A DNA stretch of 64,000 nucleotides from Gammaproteobacteria bacterium (GCA_003353785.1 PIVX01000005.1:1-64000); one strand, 5' to 3'; shown: positions 36,825-46,474, numbered from the stretch's first letter. Notes: generated by a model not told the origin, from the letters alone. Numbers and translations are program-made.

Positions 36825-38621
36825 TTAAGTTGCTGAGGCTACAGTAATTATTTCTAGAGGCCAAACTATTGGAAGTAGAGGTAATGTTATAATTAAAATT
36901 AATATTTCTAGTGGAAGCCCCAGCCTCATATAGTCAGTGAAATGGTAGCCTCCTGGACCTAGTACTAGGGTATTATTCTGATGGCTAATTGGTGTTAAGA
37001 AAGAACACGATGCTCCTATAGCTACTGCCATTAGAAAAGTATCGGGGTTTAAATTTAAACTGTCAGCGATGGTAATTGATATTGGAGCCATAATTACTGT
37101 TGTTGCAGCATTATTCATAACATCAGATAAAGTCATAGTTACAATTATTATTATTCCTAAGATCAGTATCGGTGGAGCATTACTGGTCATATTTAACATG
37201 AAATTAGCAATCATTGCGCTAGTACCAGTTGTTTGAATTGCTAATCCTAGAGGGATCATTGAACCTAATAAGATAATAATTGGCCATTCAACTGCATCGT
37301 ACATTTCACGCAAAGTTAATATGTTCATTATTAAAAGAGCTAATACTGCGCATGATAAAGCAATTTGAATTTGCATAATATGAGTTGCAGTTAATAGTAT
37401 AGCTATAATAAATGTTAGAATAGGCAGAAATTTTTTTGAAGTTGCTTTAGGAGTTACATGTTGACTCAACGGGATTAATCCAAGATTATTTGTTATTTCA
37501 ATTAAATTTTCGCTATCTCCCTGAATTAAAATTACGTCTCCTGCATGTAGTTTGTTTTGTTGGATCCTATCTTTAATATATTTTCCCTCTCTGGAAATTC
37601 CAAGGATATTTATTTGAAAGCGATTTCTTAGTCGCATACTATTAAAGGATCTTTTTTCCATTCTAGATCCTAAAGGTACGACGGCTTCTACTATAGATAC
37701 TGAATCAGATTTAATGATTTCTGTTGGCTGTAAATCTCCTATTATTTCAAAATATTTATTTTGGAGAATTTGTTTTAATTCTTCTGAAGATGTTTCGATT
37801 ATTAAAATATCTCCTTCATGAACTCGATCATACTTAGTTATATGAAGTCTTTTCCGGTTATTTCTGATGAAGCCTATGCAGATAATATTTTGTTCAAATT
37901 CTATTTCTATATTATTATAATTGCTCCCGATAAGAGAGGAGTCTTTTTTGACTCTAATTTCTGATAAATAGTCTAAGAGTTGATGTAATGTATTAGGTGA
38001 AGAATCTGATTTCCTAATTGGGATTAATCTCCATCCTAAGAAGACAATAAATATAATACTTAAGGAAGCTATTACTATACCTAGATAAGTAAAGTCTAAC
38101 AAATGAAATGGCTCTCCAGTATTTACCATTCTAAATGATGAAATCAATAAATTTGGAGGGGTTCCAATAGCGGTACACAGGCCTCCTAATACTGATCCGA
38201 ATGCTAGTGGCATGAGTGTTGTCGATAAAGGAGTATCGTTCTGTCGTGATATTTGGATTGCTATAGGCATCATCAAAGCTAGAGCTCCAACATTGTTCAT
38301 AAATGCTGATAATATAGCAGCTATAGATACTAATAAGCCTAAATATATAGTAGTATTTTTGCTGAATTTTTTTAAAAAAATAACAACTGGCTGTAGAACT
38401 CCTGAGTTTGTAATAGTATGAGATATTATCATTATACAAGCTACAGTTATTACAGCGGGATTGCTAAATCCAGTAAATGCTTGCTCAGTAGGTATTAGTC
38501 TTAGAATAACACAGCTTAATAAAGTTATTATTGCAACGACATCATAACGCCATTTATTCCAAATAAATAGGCTAATTGACAAAGTAATTAAGAGTAGTAG
38601 GGTAAATTCTGTGATATACAT
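36825..38621 (-). CDS. SLC13/DASS-type anion:Na+ symporter with two TrkA-C domains
   Basis: A 598-residue membrane protein. The N-terminal transport half at about 1-200 (NVGALALMMPIAIQIS, GSVLGGLCTAIGTPPNLLIS) is followed by two RCK_C/TrkA-C domains at about 205-375, and the second transport half contains TLSDVMNNAATTVIMAPISI and GASCSFLTPISHQNNTLVLGPGGY. The SNT/P-type motifs of the family are recognisable (IGTPPNLL and MNNAATT). The substrate is probably a carboxylate or sulfate; it cannot be fixed from sequence. It is 8 bp from the small membrane protein upstream. Confidence 0.88.
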   Translation of the reverse strand: MYITEFTLLLLITLSISLFIWNKWRYDVVAIITLLSCVILRLIPTEQAFTGFSNPAVITVACIMIISHTITNSGVLQPVVIFLKKFSKNTTIYLGLLVSIAAILSAFMNNVGALALMMPIAIQISRQNDTPLSTTLMPLAFGSVLGGLCTAIGTPPNLLISSFRMVNTGEPFHLLDFTYLGIVIASLSIIFIVFLGWRLIPIRKSDSSPNTLHQLLDYLSEIRVKKDSSLIGSNYNNIEIEFEQNIICIGFIRNNRKRLHITKYDRVHEGDILIIETSSEELKQILQNKYFEIIGDLQPTEIIKSDSVSIVEAVVPLGSRMEKRSFNSMRLRNRFQINILGISREGKYIKDRIQQNKLHAGDVILIQGDSENLIEITNNLGLIPLSQHVTPKATSKKFLPILTFIIAILLTATHIMQIQIALSCAVLALLIMNILTLREMYDAVEWPIIILLGSMIPLGLAIQTTGTSAMIANFMLNMTSNAPPILILGIIIIVTMTLSDVMNNAATTVIMAPISITIADSLNLNPDTFLMAVAIGASCSFLTPISHQNNTLVLGPGGYHFTDYMRLGLPLEILILIITLPLLPIVWPLEIITVASAT

Positions 38622-38628
38622 TTAGAAG

Positions 38629-38898
38629 TTATTTATTTTTAAATTTACAAATTATAAAATTATAAATTGTGGCTAAAATAAATCCTCCTATAAAAGCATC
38701 CGCAAAGCCGATAATGAACCCTATTATGCTACCTAGGAAAGTTGGTTTAAATCCTATATACACTTTACCAATAAAATCAATGAGATCTAGCCATATCTGA
38801 TAATTCCATCCGAGAAGCCCAAGTATGAAGATCCCTAATCCCCAGGTTACTCCAAGTGCTATAGCTAGTGCTAATGTATTCAACTTTTGATAGTTCAT
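38629..38898 (-). CDS. Small two-helix membrane protein
   Basis: 89 residues with two hydrophobic stretches: TLALAIALGVTWGLGIFILG and SIIGFIIGFADAFIGGFILA, the latter glycine-rich. The arrangement with YIGFKPTFLGSIIG between them is found in a family sometimes labelled holin-like, but there is no phage context. I start at ATG 38898; an in-frame TTG at 38913 would add five residues. Likely co-transcribed with the SLC13 gene. Function unknown. Confidence 0.65.
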   Translation of the reverse strand: MNYQKLNTLALAIALGVTWGLGIFILGLLGWNYQIWLDLIDFIGKVYIGFKPTFLGSIIGFIIGFADAFIGGFILATIYNFIICKFKNK

Positions 38899-39006
38899 CT
38901 TAAAATCATGCAATTAATATTATGATTATAGTATAGATGCCAGATGAAGAATTTTAAAAAATTGAGTTAGAAGTTAATAAAGAATATAAAAATTTAGTAA
39001 ATTAAC

Positions 39007-39528
39007 TTAATAATCTGTTGCAATTTGCTCATATACAAACTTATTTTGACAGATAGCTAAACATTCGTTCACAGTCATTTTATTGGGTAATATTATATTA
39101 GGAATTAAATCTGCTATAGGTAGTAATACAAAATCCCTATTTAATATTTCTGGATGTGGAATTTGCAATTTATCGTCATTGATAATTCTATTATCAATGT
39201 ATATTAGGATATCTATATCAATATTTCTTGGTCCCCAATGAATTTTGCTGTACTTATTTTGCTCTTTTGCTATATTATTCATTGCTGCTAGTAAATTGTG
39301 TGGTGATAGCTGTGTATCTATTAAGATTGCACTATTTGTGTAATCAGGTTGTTTAACAGAACCGTGAGGTTTGCTTAAATAAAGCTTGGATTTAGCAATT
39401 ATCTCGATTGCTTTTTCTTCATTAATTTTCTTTATGGAGAGTTTGATCTGTTCAAAAGGATTATCTAGATTGCTACCAAGACCAAGGATACATCTAGAAT
39501 AAACTTGATGTTTATTTATGTAATTCAT
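39007..39528 (-). CDS. folK: HPPK, 6-hydroxymethyl-dihydropterin pyrophosphokinase
   Basis: Folate pathway kinase of 173 residues. Motifs: ILGLGSNLDNP at about 14-24, LYLSKPHGSVKQPDYTNSA, and the signature GPRNIDIDILIY with the two Asp that bind Mg2+, then IPHPEILNRDFVLLPI. The start lies inside the end of pcnB (17-bp overlap), the same pcnB-folK order as E. coli. The folB gene is far away at 7952. Confidence 0.95.
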   Translation of the reverse strand: MNYINKHQVYSRCILGLGSNLDNPFEQIKLSIKKINEEKAIEIIAKSKLYLSKPHGSVKQPDYTNSAILIDTQLSPHNLLAAMNNIAKEQNKYSKIHWGPRNIDIDILIYIDNRIINDDKLQIPHPEILNRDFVLLPIADLIPNIILPNKMTVNECLAICQNKFVYEQIATDY

Positions 39529-40795
39529 CTAACATCTCTAGCTGTGTTGGTTCATCTGCCTCTTGAAATTTAGTCCACCAATCTGCAATGTTTTGTTCTA
39601 TTTCTCCTGATTCAGCACGAATTAATAGGAAATCATAAGCGGCTCTAAATCTTGGGTGATGCAATAAAGATAAAGGTGATTTACCTCTTCTTCTTTCTAG
39701 CCTGTTTTGCAAGGTAAATATTTCTTTAATAGATCTGATGAATCTTTTTGAGATAGATATGGTTTCTATTTGTTTAGCAATTATACTGCGGATAGACGAG
39801 TCTATTTTTTTTGTTATTGATATTTGTTCGGTATCTGGTTTATTAACTTCGCTCTGTAGTACTGGCCAGAGTATAGCTACAAATAAAAAAGCAGGTGTTA
39901 CAGGTTTATTTGCTTTAATTCTTTTATCGGTACTTCTAAATGTGTATAACAAGATTCTTTCCTGTATGGGATGATGGTTGATAACTTGCTGAGTTGAAGG
40001 AAATAATATCTTAAAAAATCCGTATGTATTTAGTAATACATATATTTTTTCAGCACAACCACAGTGGAATAATTTTATTACTTCATCGAATAGTCTAACA
40101 GTTGATACATGGGTTATAAGGTGTTTATTATGATGGATCCCTTGTGAGGTCATTTTCTCAATAGAAAATTCAAGTTTTGCAGAAAAACGAATAGCTCTAA
40201 TCATTCTGACGGGATCTTCTCTATACCGAATGTCTGGAACTCCTATGATTCTTAGCAGTTTCTTTTGAATGTCAGCAAATCCTCCAGTAAAATCAATTAA
40301 ATTGTTTCTGACTGCATCATAATAAAGCGAATTAATGCTGAAATCTCTTCTCCAAGCATCTTCTTCAATGTTGCCATAAATATTATCTCTGACAATCATA
40401 CCATGATTATTTTTTTTATGATGTTTCCCTTGGTATTGTCCTTCACTTCTGAAAGTAGCAACTTCTATAATTGATCTATTAAATAATAGATGGGCTAATC
40501 TAAAACGTTTACCAATTAATCTACAGTTCCTGAATAATTTATATATTTTCTCTGGTGTAGCATCGGTAGCTATATCAATATCTTTTGGGGAAATACGCAG
40601 CAGTAAATCACGAACACTACCTCCTACAAGATATGCTTGATATTTTGAACGATGAAATTTTTCTAATGTGTTAATAGCATTTTGTGGAATATTATCTACT
40701 AAGATTTGATAATCTTGTTTATTAACAATAGGAAGCTTTATTTGCATAGCTTGCTTTTTATTAATAATTTTTCTAATAAATTTTTTTATGGGCAT
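39512..40795 (-). CDS. pcnB: Poly(A) polymerase I
   Basis: Adds 3' poly(A) tails that promote RNA decay. 427 residues. The nucleotidyltransferase core has YLVGGSVRDLLL at about 55-66 and PKDIDIATDATPEKI with the two catalytic Asp; RDFSINSLYYD and REDPVRMIRAIRFSAKL follow. The C-terminal LERRRGKSPLSLLHHPRFRAAYDFLL is the PAP-specific region that separates it from CCA-adding enzymes. The short basic N-terminus is typical. Overlaps folK by 17 bp. Confidence 0.94.
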   Translation of the reverse strand: MPIKKFIRKIINKKQAMQIKLPIVNKQDYQILVDNIPQNAINTLEKFHRSKYQAYLVGGSVRDLLLRISPKDIDIATDATPEKIYKLFRNCRLIGKRFRLAHLLFNRSIIEVATFRSEGQYQGKHHKKNNHGMIVRDNIYGNIEEDAWRRDFSINSLYYDAVRNNLIDFTGGFADIQKKLLRIIGVPDIRYREDPVRMIRAIRFSAKLEFSIEKMTSQGIHHNKHLITHVSTVRLFDEVIKLFHCGCAEKIYVLLNTYGFFKILFPSTQQVINHHPIQERILLYTFRSTDKRIKANKPVTPAFLFVAILWPVLQSEVNKPDTEQISITKKIDSSIRSIIAKQIETISISKRFIRSIKEIFTLQNRLERRRGKSPLSLLHHPRFRAAYDFLLIRAESGEIEQNIADWWTKFQEADEPTQLEMLDELHK

Positions 40796-40973
40796 TAGTA
40801 TTATCTGGGTTATCTTGTTTTTTTAAAAATTGTATATATTATCGTCTATGAATGCAATATATGTGAATGTTTTTATAAAACAATTATGATTTTTCAGCAT
40901 AACTTACTATATAGTCTAAGATCAAAAAATAAAATCTTACAGAATTTTTCCTAATATAACACGGTTTATTATT

Positions 40974-42176
40974 ATGTATGACTCAAAAAATTCTTTTCGA
41001 TGGTTAAATGAACAAAAACAAAGCATGATGGATTTACTAATCAAGCTTGCTGATCAAAATTCTGGAACTAAAAATGCTCGTGGTATGGGTTTGGTGGCAA
41101 ATATCATTAAAGAAAAATTAGTAGAACTAGGAGCCGATATTGTTCAGCAAAAATTACCTGGATATACCGATATAGATCTGCATGGGATAAAGTCTAATAT
41201 TGAGGTATATGATTTTATTGTTGCTACTAAAAGAGAAAAATCTGATAGATCTCTATTATTAGGAGGACATTTAGATACTGTGTATGAAAAGAATGAAAAA
41301 AAAGTAGCAGTAGAAGGAGATTATCTAATTGGTCCAGGAGTCGCCGATATGAAAGGTGGGCTTGTTGTCATGCTATATGCTCTACAAGCTTTTGAAAAGC
41401 TGAACATCAAAAATAAAATAGGATGGCAAATCTTCTTAGACTCAGATGAAGAGATTGGTTCCATTGGTTCAAAGCAAGAGTTAACTAAATTAGCGAAAAA
41501 ACATCAGTTAGCATTTATTTTTGAGCCGGCAATTAATTTACGAGGAGATATATCAGGCAATAGAATGGGGAGTGGTAAATTTACTATTGTGGTTGTTGGT
41601 AAATCCGCGCATGTTGGTCGGGATTTTAATAATGGTAAAAACGCCATTATAATGCTTGCCGCTATAGTTCAAAAAATACATAATTGGAATAGTCTAGCAA
41701 AAGATATTATTATTAATGTAGGAAAAATTTTTGGTGGAGATGCTGTTAATAAGATTCCAGATCTTGCTGTTGCAAAAATTGATGTTAGATTTTCAAATAA
41801 AGATATAGCAGATTGGTTTAAGAACAAGATTAATTCTTTAATAAAAGAGTTTGATCAGAGCTTAGGATATTCTGTGCAATTATATGGTAAATTTACTAGA
41901 CCAGTAAAAAAATTAACTGATAAAGCAAAAGAAGTTAGTGCTAAAGTACAACAAATTGCTAATTCTTTAAATCAACATATTGATGTAGTTGATACTGGTG
42001 GATGTTGTGATGGCAATAATTTAGCTGAATTTGGCTGTATAACAATAGATACGCTTGGTGTGTTGGGAGATAATATTCATAGTAGTAGTGAGAGAATGTT
42101 AATAGATAGTCTTGTGTCAAGATCTCAACTAGTTCTAGAATTAATGCTTAATTATCAGCAAGGAAAATTATTATAA
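40974..42176 (+). CDS. M20 peptidase, carboxypeptidase-G2-like
   Basis: A 400-residue zinc hydrolase closely patterned on glutamate carboxypeptidase: GGHLDTVYEK (Zn His and catalytic Asp), GPGVADMKGGL (bridging Asp), DSDEEIGSIGS (catalytic Glu pair), FEPA (Zn ligand), KSAHVGRDFNNGKNAI in the lid domain and DNIHSSSERM (last Zn His). Enzymes of this type release glutamate from N-acylglutamates. It opens the operon with astA, astD and a ureohydrolase, and its TAA overlaps the astA ATG (TAATG). A role as N-succinylglutamate desuccinylase in place of AstE is my inference from these two facts. Confidence 0.85.
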   Translation: MYDSKNSFRWLNEQKQSMMDLLIKLADQNSGTKNARGMGLVANIIKEKLVELGADIVQQKLPGYTDIDLHGIKSNIEVYDFIVATKREKSDRSLLLGGHLDTVYEKNEKKVAVEGDYLIGPGVADMKGGLVVMLYALQAFEKLNIKNKIGWQIFLDSDEEIGSIGSKQELTKLAKKHQLAFIFEPAINLRGDISGNRMGSGKFTIVVVGKSAHVGRDFNNGKNAIIMLAAIVQKIHNWNSLAKDIIINVGKIFGGDAVNKIPDLAVAKIDVRFSNKDIADWFKNKINSLIKEFDQSLGYSVQLYGKFTRPVKKLTDKAKEVSAKVQQIANSLNQHIDVVDTGGCCDGNNLAEFGCITIDTLGVLGDNIHSSSERMLIDSLVSRSQLVLELMLNYQQGKLL

Positions 42177-43192
42177 TGTCTAACTTTATGTTTAGAACAG
42201 TAAAGATGGATGATCTAGATGATGTATTTGAACTGATAAAATCTAATAGTGGTGGAATGAGCTCCTTATTGTCATCAAAAGGAAATATAAAAAGACAAAT
42301 AAAAAGATCTACTAGTTCTTTTAAAAAGAAAACTGATTTTCTTGAGAATGAAAAATATTTGTTTGTTTTGGAAGAACTTGACTTACGTAAAATAATTGGA
42401 ATATCTGGGATTGAGGCGGTTGTGGGATGTGAACATCCTTTTTATGTATACAAAATTGATAGGGAACATGTGCTTAATAGTCAGCTTAATTTAGCATATG
42501 ATAGGGAAACCATATCGTTAGTAAACGACTATACAAACGTTTCAGAACTATGTAGTTTGTTTTTAGATCGTAATTATCGTAAATTTGGCTTGGGATCATA
42601 TTTATCAAGAATTCGGTTTTTATTTATAAGAATATTTCCAGAGAGATTCTTTAATAAGGTAGTTGCTGATCTTCGTGGAGTAATTGATGCTGATGGAGGT
42701 TCTCCATTTTGGCAGAGTCTGGGGAAAAAATTTTTTGATATAGAATATAACGAAGCAATACAAAAAATTTCTTCAGCTAATTATTATCCATTAGCTGATA
42801 TATTGCCAAAACATCCAATATATCTAAATTTTCTTTCGAAAGAGGCTATTAATGTGATAGGTAAAACGCATATTAATACTAAACCTGTACTAGATATTTT
42901 GAGTTCTGAAGGGTTCACCTACTATAATTATGTCAATGTATTTGATGCTGGTCCGATTGTTGAATGTCAGAAAAATAAAATTAAAACTATTAAAAAGGTA
43001 AAAGAATGTTATGTTACGGGTCAAAAAGATAAATTGACTACCGACAAAAAAAAATTAGTTGCTAACATGCGGTTAGACTTTAAAGCAATGTTATCAAATG
43101 TGGACTTTATTAATAATAAAGAAGTTATATTACCAAAAAAAATTTTAAAGGCAATGCAGTTAAAAATAGGTGATCAAATATTAATTTTATAA
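42176..43192 (+). CDS. astA: Arginine N-succinyltransferase
   Basis: Transfers succinyl from succinyl-CoA to the alpha-amino group of arginine (or ornithine in some species). 338 residues (E. coli 344). Typical stretches are ISGIEAVVGCEHPFYVY, ELCSLFLDRNYRKFGLGSYLSRIRFLF, ADLRGVIDADGGSPFWQSLGKKFFDIEY, and ADILPKHPIYLNFL. GNAT-fold. It is second in the operon, translationally coupled to the M20 gene, and followed by astD after 6 bp. Confidence 0.94.
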   Translation: MSNFMFRTVKMDDLDDVFELIKSNSGGMSSLLSSKGNIKRQIKRSTSSFKKKTDFLENEKYLFVLEELDLRKIIGISGIEAVVGCEHPFYVYKIDREHVLNSQLNLAYDRETISLVNDYTNVSELCSLFLDRNYRKFGLGSYLSRIRFLFIRIFPERFFNKVVADLRGVIDADGGSPFWQSLGKKFFDIEYNEAIQKISSANYYPLADILPKHPIYLNFLSKEAINVIGKTHINTKPVLDILSSEGFTYYNYVNVFDAGPIVECQKNKIKTIKKVKECYVTGQKDKLTTDKKKLVANMRLDFKAMLSNVDFINNKEVILPKKILKAMQLKIGDQILIL

Positions 43193-43198
43193 ATATCT

Positions 43199-44653
43199 AT
43201 GTTAGAAAAATATGCTAATTTAATTAATGGAGAGTGGTTACAAGGATCAGGTAGAACTTTGGTATCAGATAGCCCTGCAAATAATAAAAAGCTATGGCAA
43301 GGCAATATGGTTAACACTGATGAACTTGGATATGCTATTAAGAGTTGTCAACAGGCTTTCAAACATTGGTGTATGTTTGATATAAAAGATAGGATCAGGA
43401 TCCTAAAAAAATTTCAGGATAAACTAAAAAATAATTTAAAAAAACTTGCTCTAACAATTTCCATGGAAAATGGAAAACCTTTATGGGAAGCTATATCAGA
43501 AGTAAATTCTGTGATCAGTAAAATCGATATTTCTATTGAAGCACATTTTTCAAGATGTGTAGAACTAGATAATATTCATAATAATTGCAAATCTGTTATT
43601 AACTATAAGCCGATAGGAATTTTTGCGGTGCTAGGTCCATTTAACTTTCCTGCTCACCTTCCTTTTGGACATATCATTCCTGCAATATTGGCAGGTAACT
43701 GTGTAGTATTTAAACCGAGTGAACTAACTCCTCTTGTTGCTAAATATTTCATTGAATATTTAGCAAATTCAGGATTACCAGCGGGGGTTGTTAACCTGAT
43801 CCAGGGTGATCATAAAATTGGAGAAAGTTTAGTATGTAGCGAAGTGAATGGTGTTTTATTTACTGGGGGTTATGAGACAGGAAAGAAGATCCATAAGTTA
43901 AATGCAGGTCAACCTTGGAAGGTGTTAGCTTTAGAGATGGGAGGTAATAATCCTTTGGTAATTAGTAAAGCAAAAGACTTATTGATGGCAGCAGATGTTA
44001 CCTTAATATCAGCTTTTATCTCATCTGGACAAAGGTGTAGTTGTGCAAGAAGAGTAATTCTAACCAGTGACGTAGATCAGCCGAAATTTATTTCAATATT
44101 AACTGATAAAATAAAGCAGATCAGGATAGGAACATACGATCAGAGTCCTGAACCATTTATGGGGCCATTAATAAATCAGCAGGCAGTTAAGGGAGTTATT
44201 GGTTATCTTGATAAGTTAGTAGGTCTTGGTGCTAGTGTGTTATTAGCAGGAAATGTTAGTCAAAAAAATCCGACAATTATCACTCCTAGTATTGTAGATG
44301 TTTCCAAAATTAATATTCCTGATCATGAATGTTTTGGGCCAATCTTACAAGTTATTAGAGTGGCTGATCTAGACGATGCAATTATTGAAGCTAATAATAC
44401 AAAATATGGTTTAGCATCTAGTATCCTGACTGATGATCAGGATGAATTTATCAAGTTTAGGGATAGAATAAATGCAGGAATTGTAAATTGGAATATGCCA
44501 ACTACAGGAGCATTATCAAGAGCACCTTTTGGTGGTATTGGTAAGAGTGGTAATTTTAGACCAGGAGCATATTTTGCTGCTGACTATTGTTCATATCCAT
44601 TTGCTGGTATGTATACAATGGATAAATTCACTCATAGTTTTCCAGGAATTTAG
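43199..44653 (+). CDS. astD: N-succinylglutamate 5-semialdehyde dehydrogenase
   Basis: Aldehyde dehydrogenase of 484 residues (E. coli 492). It shows LINGEWLQGSG at the start, FNFPAHLPFGHIIPAILAGN, KPSELTP, FTGGYETGK, the catalytic Glu in LEMGGNNPL and the catalytic Cys in SSGQRCSCARR, and ends with NMPTTGALSRAPFGGIGKSGN, which is diagnostic for AstD. It oxidises succinylglutamate semialdehyde to succinylglutamate with NAD+. It lies between astA and the ureohydrolase. Confidence 0.95.
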   Translation: MLEKYANLINGEWLQGSGRTLVSDSPANNKKLWQGNMVNTDELGYAIKSCQQAFKHWCMFDIKDRIRILKKFQDKLKNNLKKLALTISMENGKPLWEAISEVNSVISKIDISIEAHFSRCVELDNIHNNCKSVINYKPIGIFAVLGPFNFPAHLPFGHIIPAILAGNCVVFKPSELTPLVAKYFIEYLANSGLPAGVVNLIQGDHKIGESLVCSEVNGVLFTGGYETGKKIHKLNAGQPWKVLALEMGGNNPLVISKAKDLLMAADVTLISAFISSGQRCSCARRVILTSDVDQPKFISILTDKIKQIRIGTYDQSPEPFMGPLINQQAVKGVIGYLDKLVGLGASVLLAGNVSQKNPTIITPSIVDVSKINIPDHECFGPILQVIRVADLDDAIIEANNTKYGLASSILTDDQDEFIKFRDRINAGIVNWNMPTTGALSRAPFGGIGKSGNFRPGAYFAADYCSYPFAGMYTMDKFTHSFPGI

Positions 44654-44661
44654 TTATAGCT

Positions 44662-45729
44662 ATGAAAAATTGGACAACATATAAAAACAAATTTATAGAT
44701 TTACTTTGTCCGGCTGGAGATGGGGTCTATGCTGTAACATCTAAAGCATCAATAAAAAATTCTTTACAGGGTAAAATATATGGAGTACCTCCAAAGCATG
44801 TTGAAGATAAATGGCAGGAAAATTTAGCTAGCCCACCGACTGGTCTTTGTATCTTAGGAGTTTCATCAGATTGTGGAGGAGGAATTTTAAGAGGTGCTAA
44901 TTGGGGGCCTTTGTATTTACGTCAGGAGTTGTATTCTTCACAAACAGATTTATATGATCTTGGCGATGTTAGAGTGATCCCTCAGTTGTTGCTGGATGAC
45001 TATCTAAATATTGACACAATTAAGCAATGTAGAAAATCTTTATATTTAAATGAAAATTCAGAGTATCCAGTTAGTCCCCTCTCAATCACTGAGAAAGTGC
45101 AAGAGCTCTTATATGAGTATGATAACTCTTTAAAAATATTAGCTCTTGGTGGAGATCATTCTATAAGTTATCCATTAGTAAAAAGTTATTTACAGTATAA
45201 AAAATTAGCTAGTACTGATGTTGCTATTGTTCATTTTGATGCTCATACTGATTTACTGGAGTCTAGATTAGGCTTGCCAATAACTTTTGGCTCCTGGGTT
45301 TACCATGTATTACCATATATATTGAATGATCGCTTCATTCAGATTGGTATTCGAGCATCTGGACATCCTAAATCATATTGGGAAGAAAAATATGGAATTA
45401 AACAATTTTGGTCTGATGAAATAATAAATAATAAAGTTAATAATAGACATATTATTAGTTACTTAAAAGAACAGAATGTAAATGAAATATATATATCATT
45501 TGATATTGATGTGATCGATGAGAAATTCGTATCGGCAACTGGGACTGCTGAACCAAATGGTTTATATCCAGATATTGCTTATCAATTGTTAGAAGATCTT
45601 ATTAGTAATTTTAAATTAACAGGTGCTGATCTTGTAGAGGTTGCTCCTTTAATTAAGGTTAGTAATAATGATCAAACCATGCAGGTTGCTAAAGAAATAA
45701 TGAATATACTCTGTCACGGGATGTTTTGA
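44662..45729 (+). CDS. Ureohydrolase (arginase/agmatinase/formiminoglutamase superfamily)
   Basis: A 355-residue binuclear-Mn hydrolase. The metal ligands are all in place: GGDHSISYP, FDAHTDL, SFDIDVID and the later DLVEVAPL. It cuts a guanidino or formimino group, releasing urea or formamide. It is larger than typical arginase (about 300) because of an N-terminal extension of about 50 residues. Its place 8 bp after astD in an arginine-succinylation operon argues for arginine or N-succinylarginine as substrate; histidine genes (hut) are absent. The substrate is unproven. Confidence 0.85.
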   Translation: MKNWTTYKNKFIDLLCPAGDGVYAVTSKASIKNSLQGKIYGVPPKHVEDKWQENLASPPTGLCILGVSSDCGGGILRGANWGPLYLRQELYSSQTDLYDLGDVRVIPQLLLDDYLNIDTIKQCRKSLYLNENSEYPVSPLSITEKVQELLYEYDNSLKILALGGDHSISYPLVKSYLQYKKLASTDVAIVHFDAHTDLLESRLGLPITFGSWVYHVLPYILNDRFIQIGIRASGHPKSYWEEKYGIKQFWSDEIINNKVNNRHIISYLKEQNVNEIYISFDIDVIDEKFVSATGTAEPNGLYPDIAYQLLEDLISNFKLTGADLVEVAPLIKVSNNDQTMQVAKEIMNILCHGMF

Positions 45730-45748
45730 GGTTAATAAAGGAGCTTTA

Positions 45749-46474
45749 TTGGATAGAGGAGAGATTTTAACAAAGTATACTCTTTTTAAGTGCCTATTAT
45801 TTATTAGTGTTGGAAGCATATGGTTCGGGTATATTTATTATTCTAATAGCTATCAGATCGATTCTGAACTTTTACGTGAGCCAATTCAAAGTATCTATGC
45901 TAAGAAAAGGATGACTTCTGCTGTTTTAGGTGAAAAAAATTTAGATATTGAGTTTATTAGTAGTTTTACTTTATGGGGAATAATTGTCTCAATATCAAAT
46001 CAAGCTCTAATTGATAAGAGTGGATTAATAAATTTATGCTTGCTATGGGGGGAGAACATATCATTATATCAACAAGGAAATTATAGTTGTTGGCATGAAA
46101 ATGGTAGATGTATGTTAGAGATTAAACAAGGGGATAGTAATAAATTTATGATTAAAAATTTTTCTAATAATCATGTTTTACTTCCAAGCAAAGGCTTGCA
46201 GAATAAAGCAAGTGCATTGAATATTGGAGATCAAATTAAGATCACAGGAGATTTAGTGAATATTAAAAATAAAGGAGCAAAAGATTGGCTTAATACTAGT
46301 ACTATAAGAGACGACATAGGTGATGGGGCTTGTGAAGTCATCTTGGCTAAGAAAATAGAAATTTTAGTTAGCAATAAAAATTCAAATAATATATTAATAC
46401 ACATCATTTTTTTATTAGTTTTATGTGGTTTAATTATGTTAGATCAACCAAATAGCTTATTATTGAAAAATTAA
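45749..46474 (+). CDS. Membrane-anchored protein of unknown function
   Basis: A 241-residue protein with a helix near the N-terminus (CLLFISVGSIWFGYIYYS), an extracytoplasmic domain of about 170 residues, and a C-terminal helix (ILIHIIFLLVLCGLIML). The domain contains NLCLLWGENI, NNHVLLPSKG, IGDQIKITGDLV and STIRDDIGDGACEVILAKK, a pattern I believe recurs in hypothetical proteins of other proteobacteria, without known function. The start is TTG 45749 with a strong AAAGGAG 6-7 nt upstream; no ATG is available before the first helix. It follows the ureohydrolase by 19 bp, likely in the same transcript. Confidence 0.7.
   Translation: MDRGEILTKYTLFKCLLFISVGSIWFGYIYYSNSYQIDSELLREPIQSIYAKKRMTSAVLGEKNLDIEFISSFTLWGIIVSISNQALIDKSGLINLCLLWGENISLYQQGNYSCWHENGRCMLEIKQGDSNKFMIKNFSNNHVLLPSKGLQNKASALNIGDQIKITGDLVNIKNKGAKDWLNTSTIRDDIGDGACEVILAKKIEILVSNKNSNNILIHIIFLLVLCGLIMLDQPNSLLLKN

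Noticed and set aside
38629-38898. Phage holin
   Set aside because: The two-helix layout is holin-like, but no phage gene is near and the gene sits with a metabolic transporter.
44662-45729. Naming the ureohydrolase arginase or formiminoglutamase outright
   Set aside because: Metal-site motifs are shared by the whole superfamily; substrate cannot be read from them, so only the operon context argues for arginine or succinylarginine.
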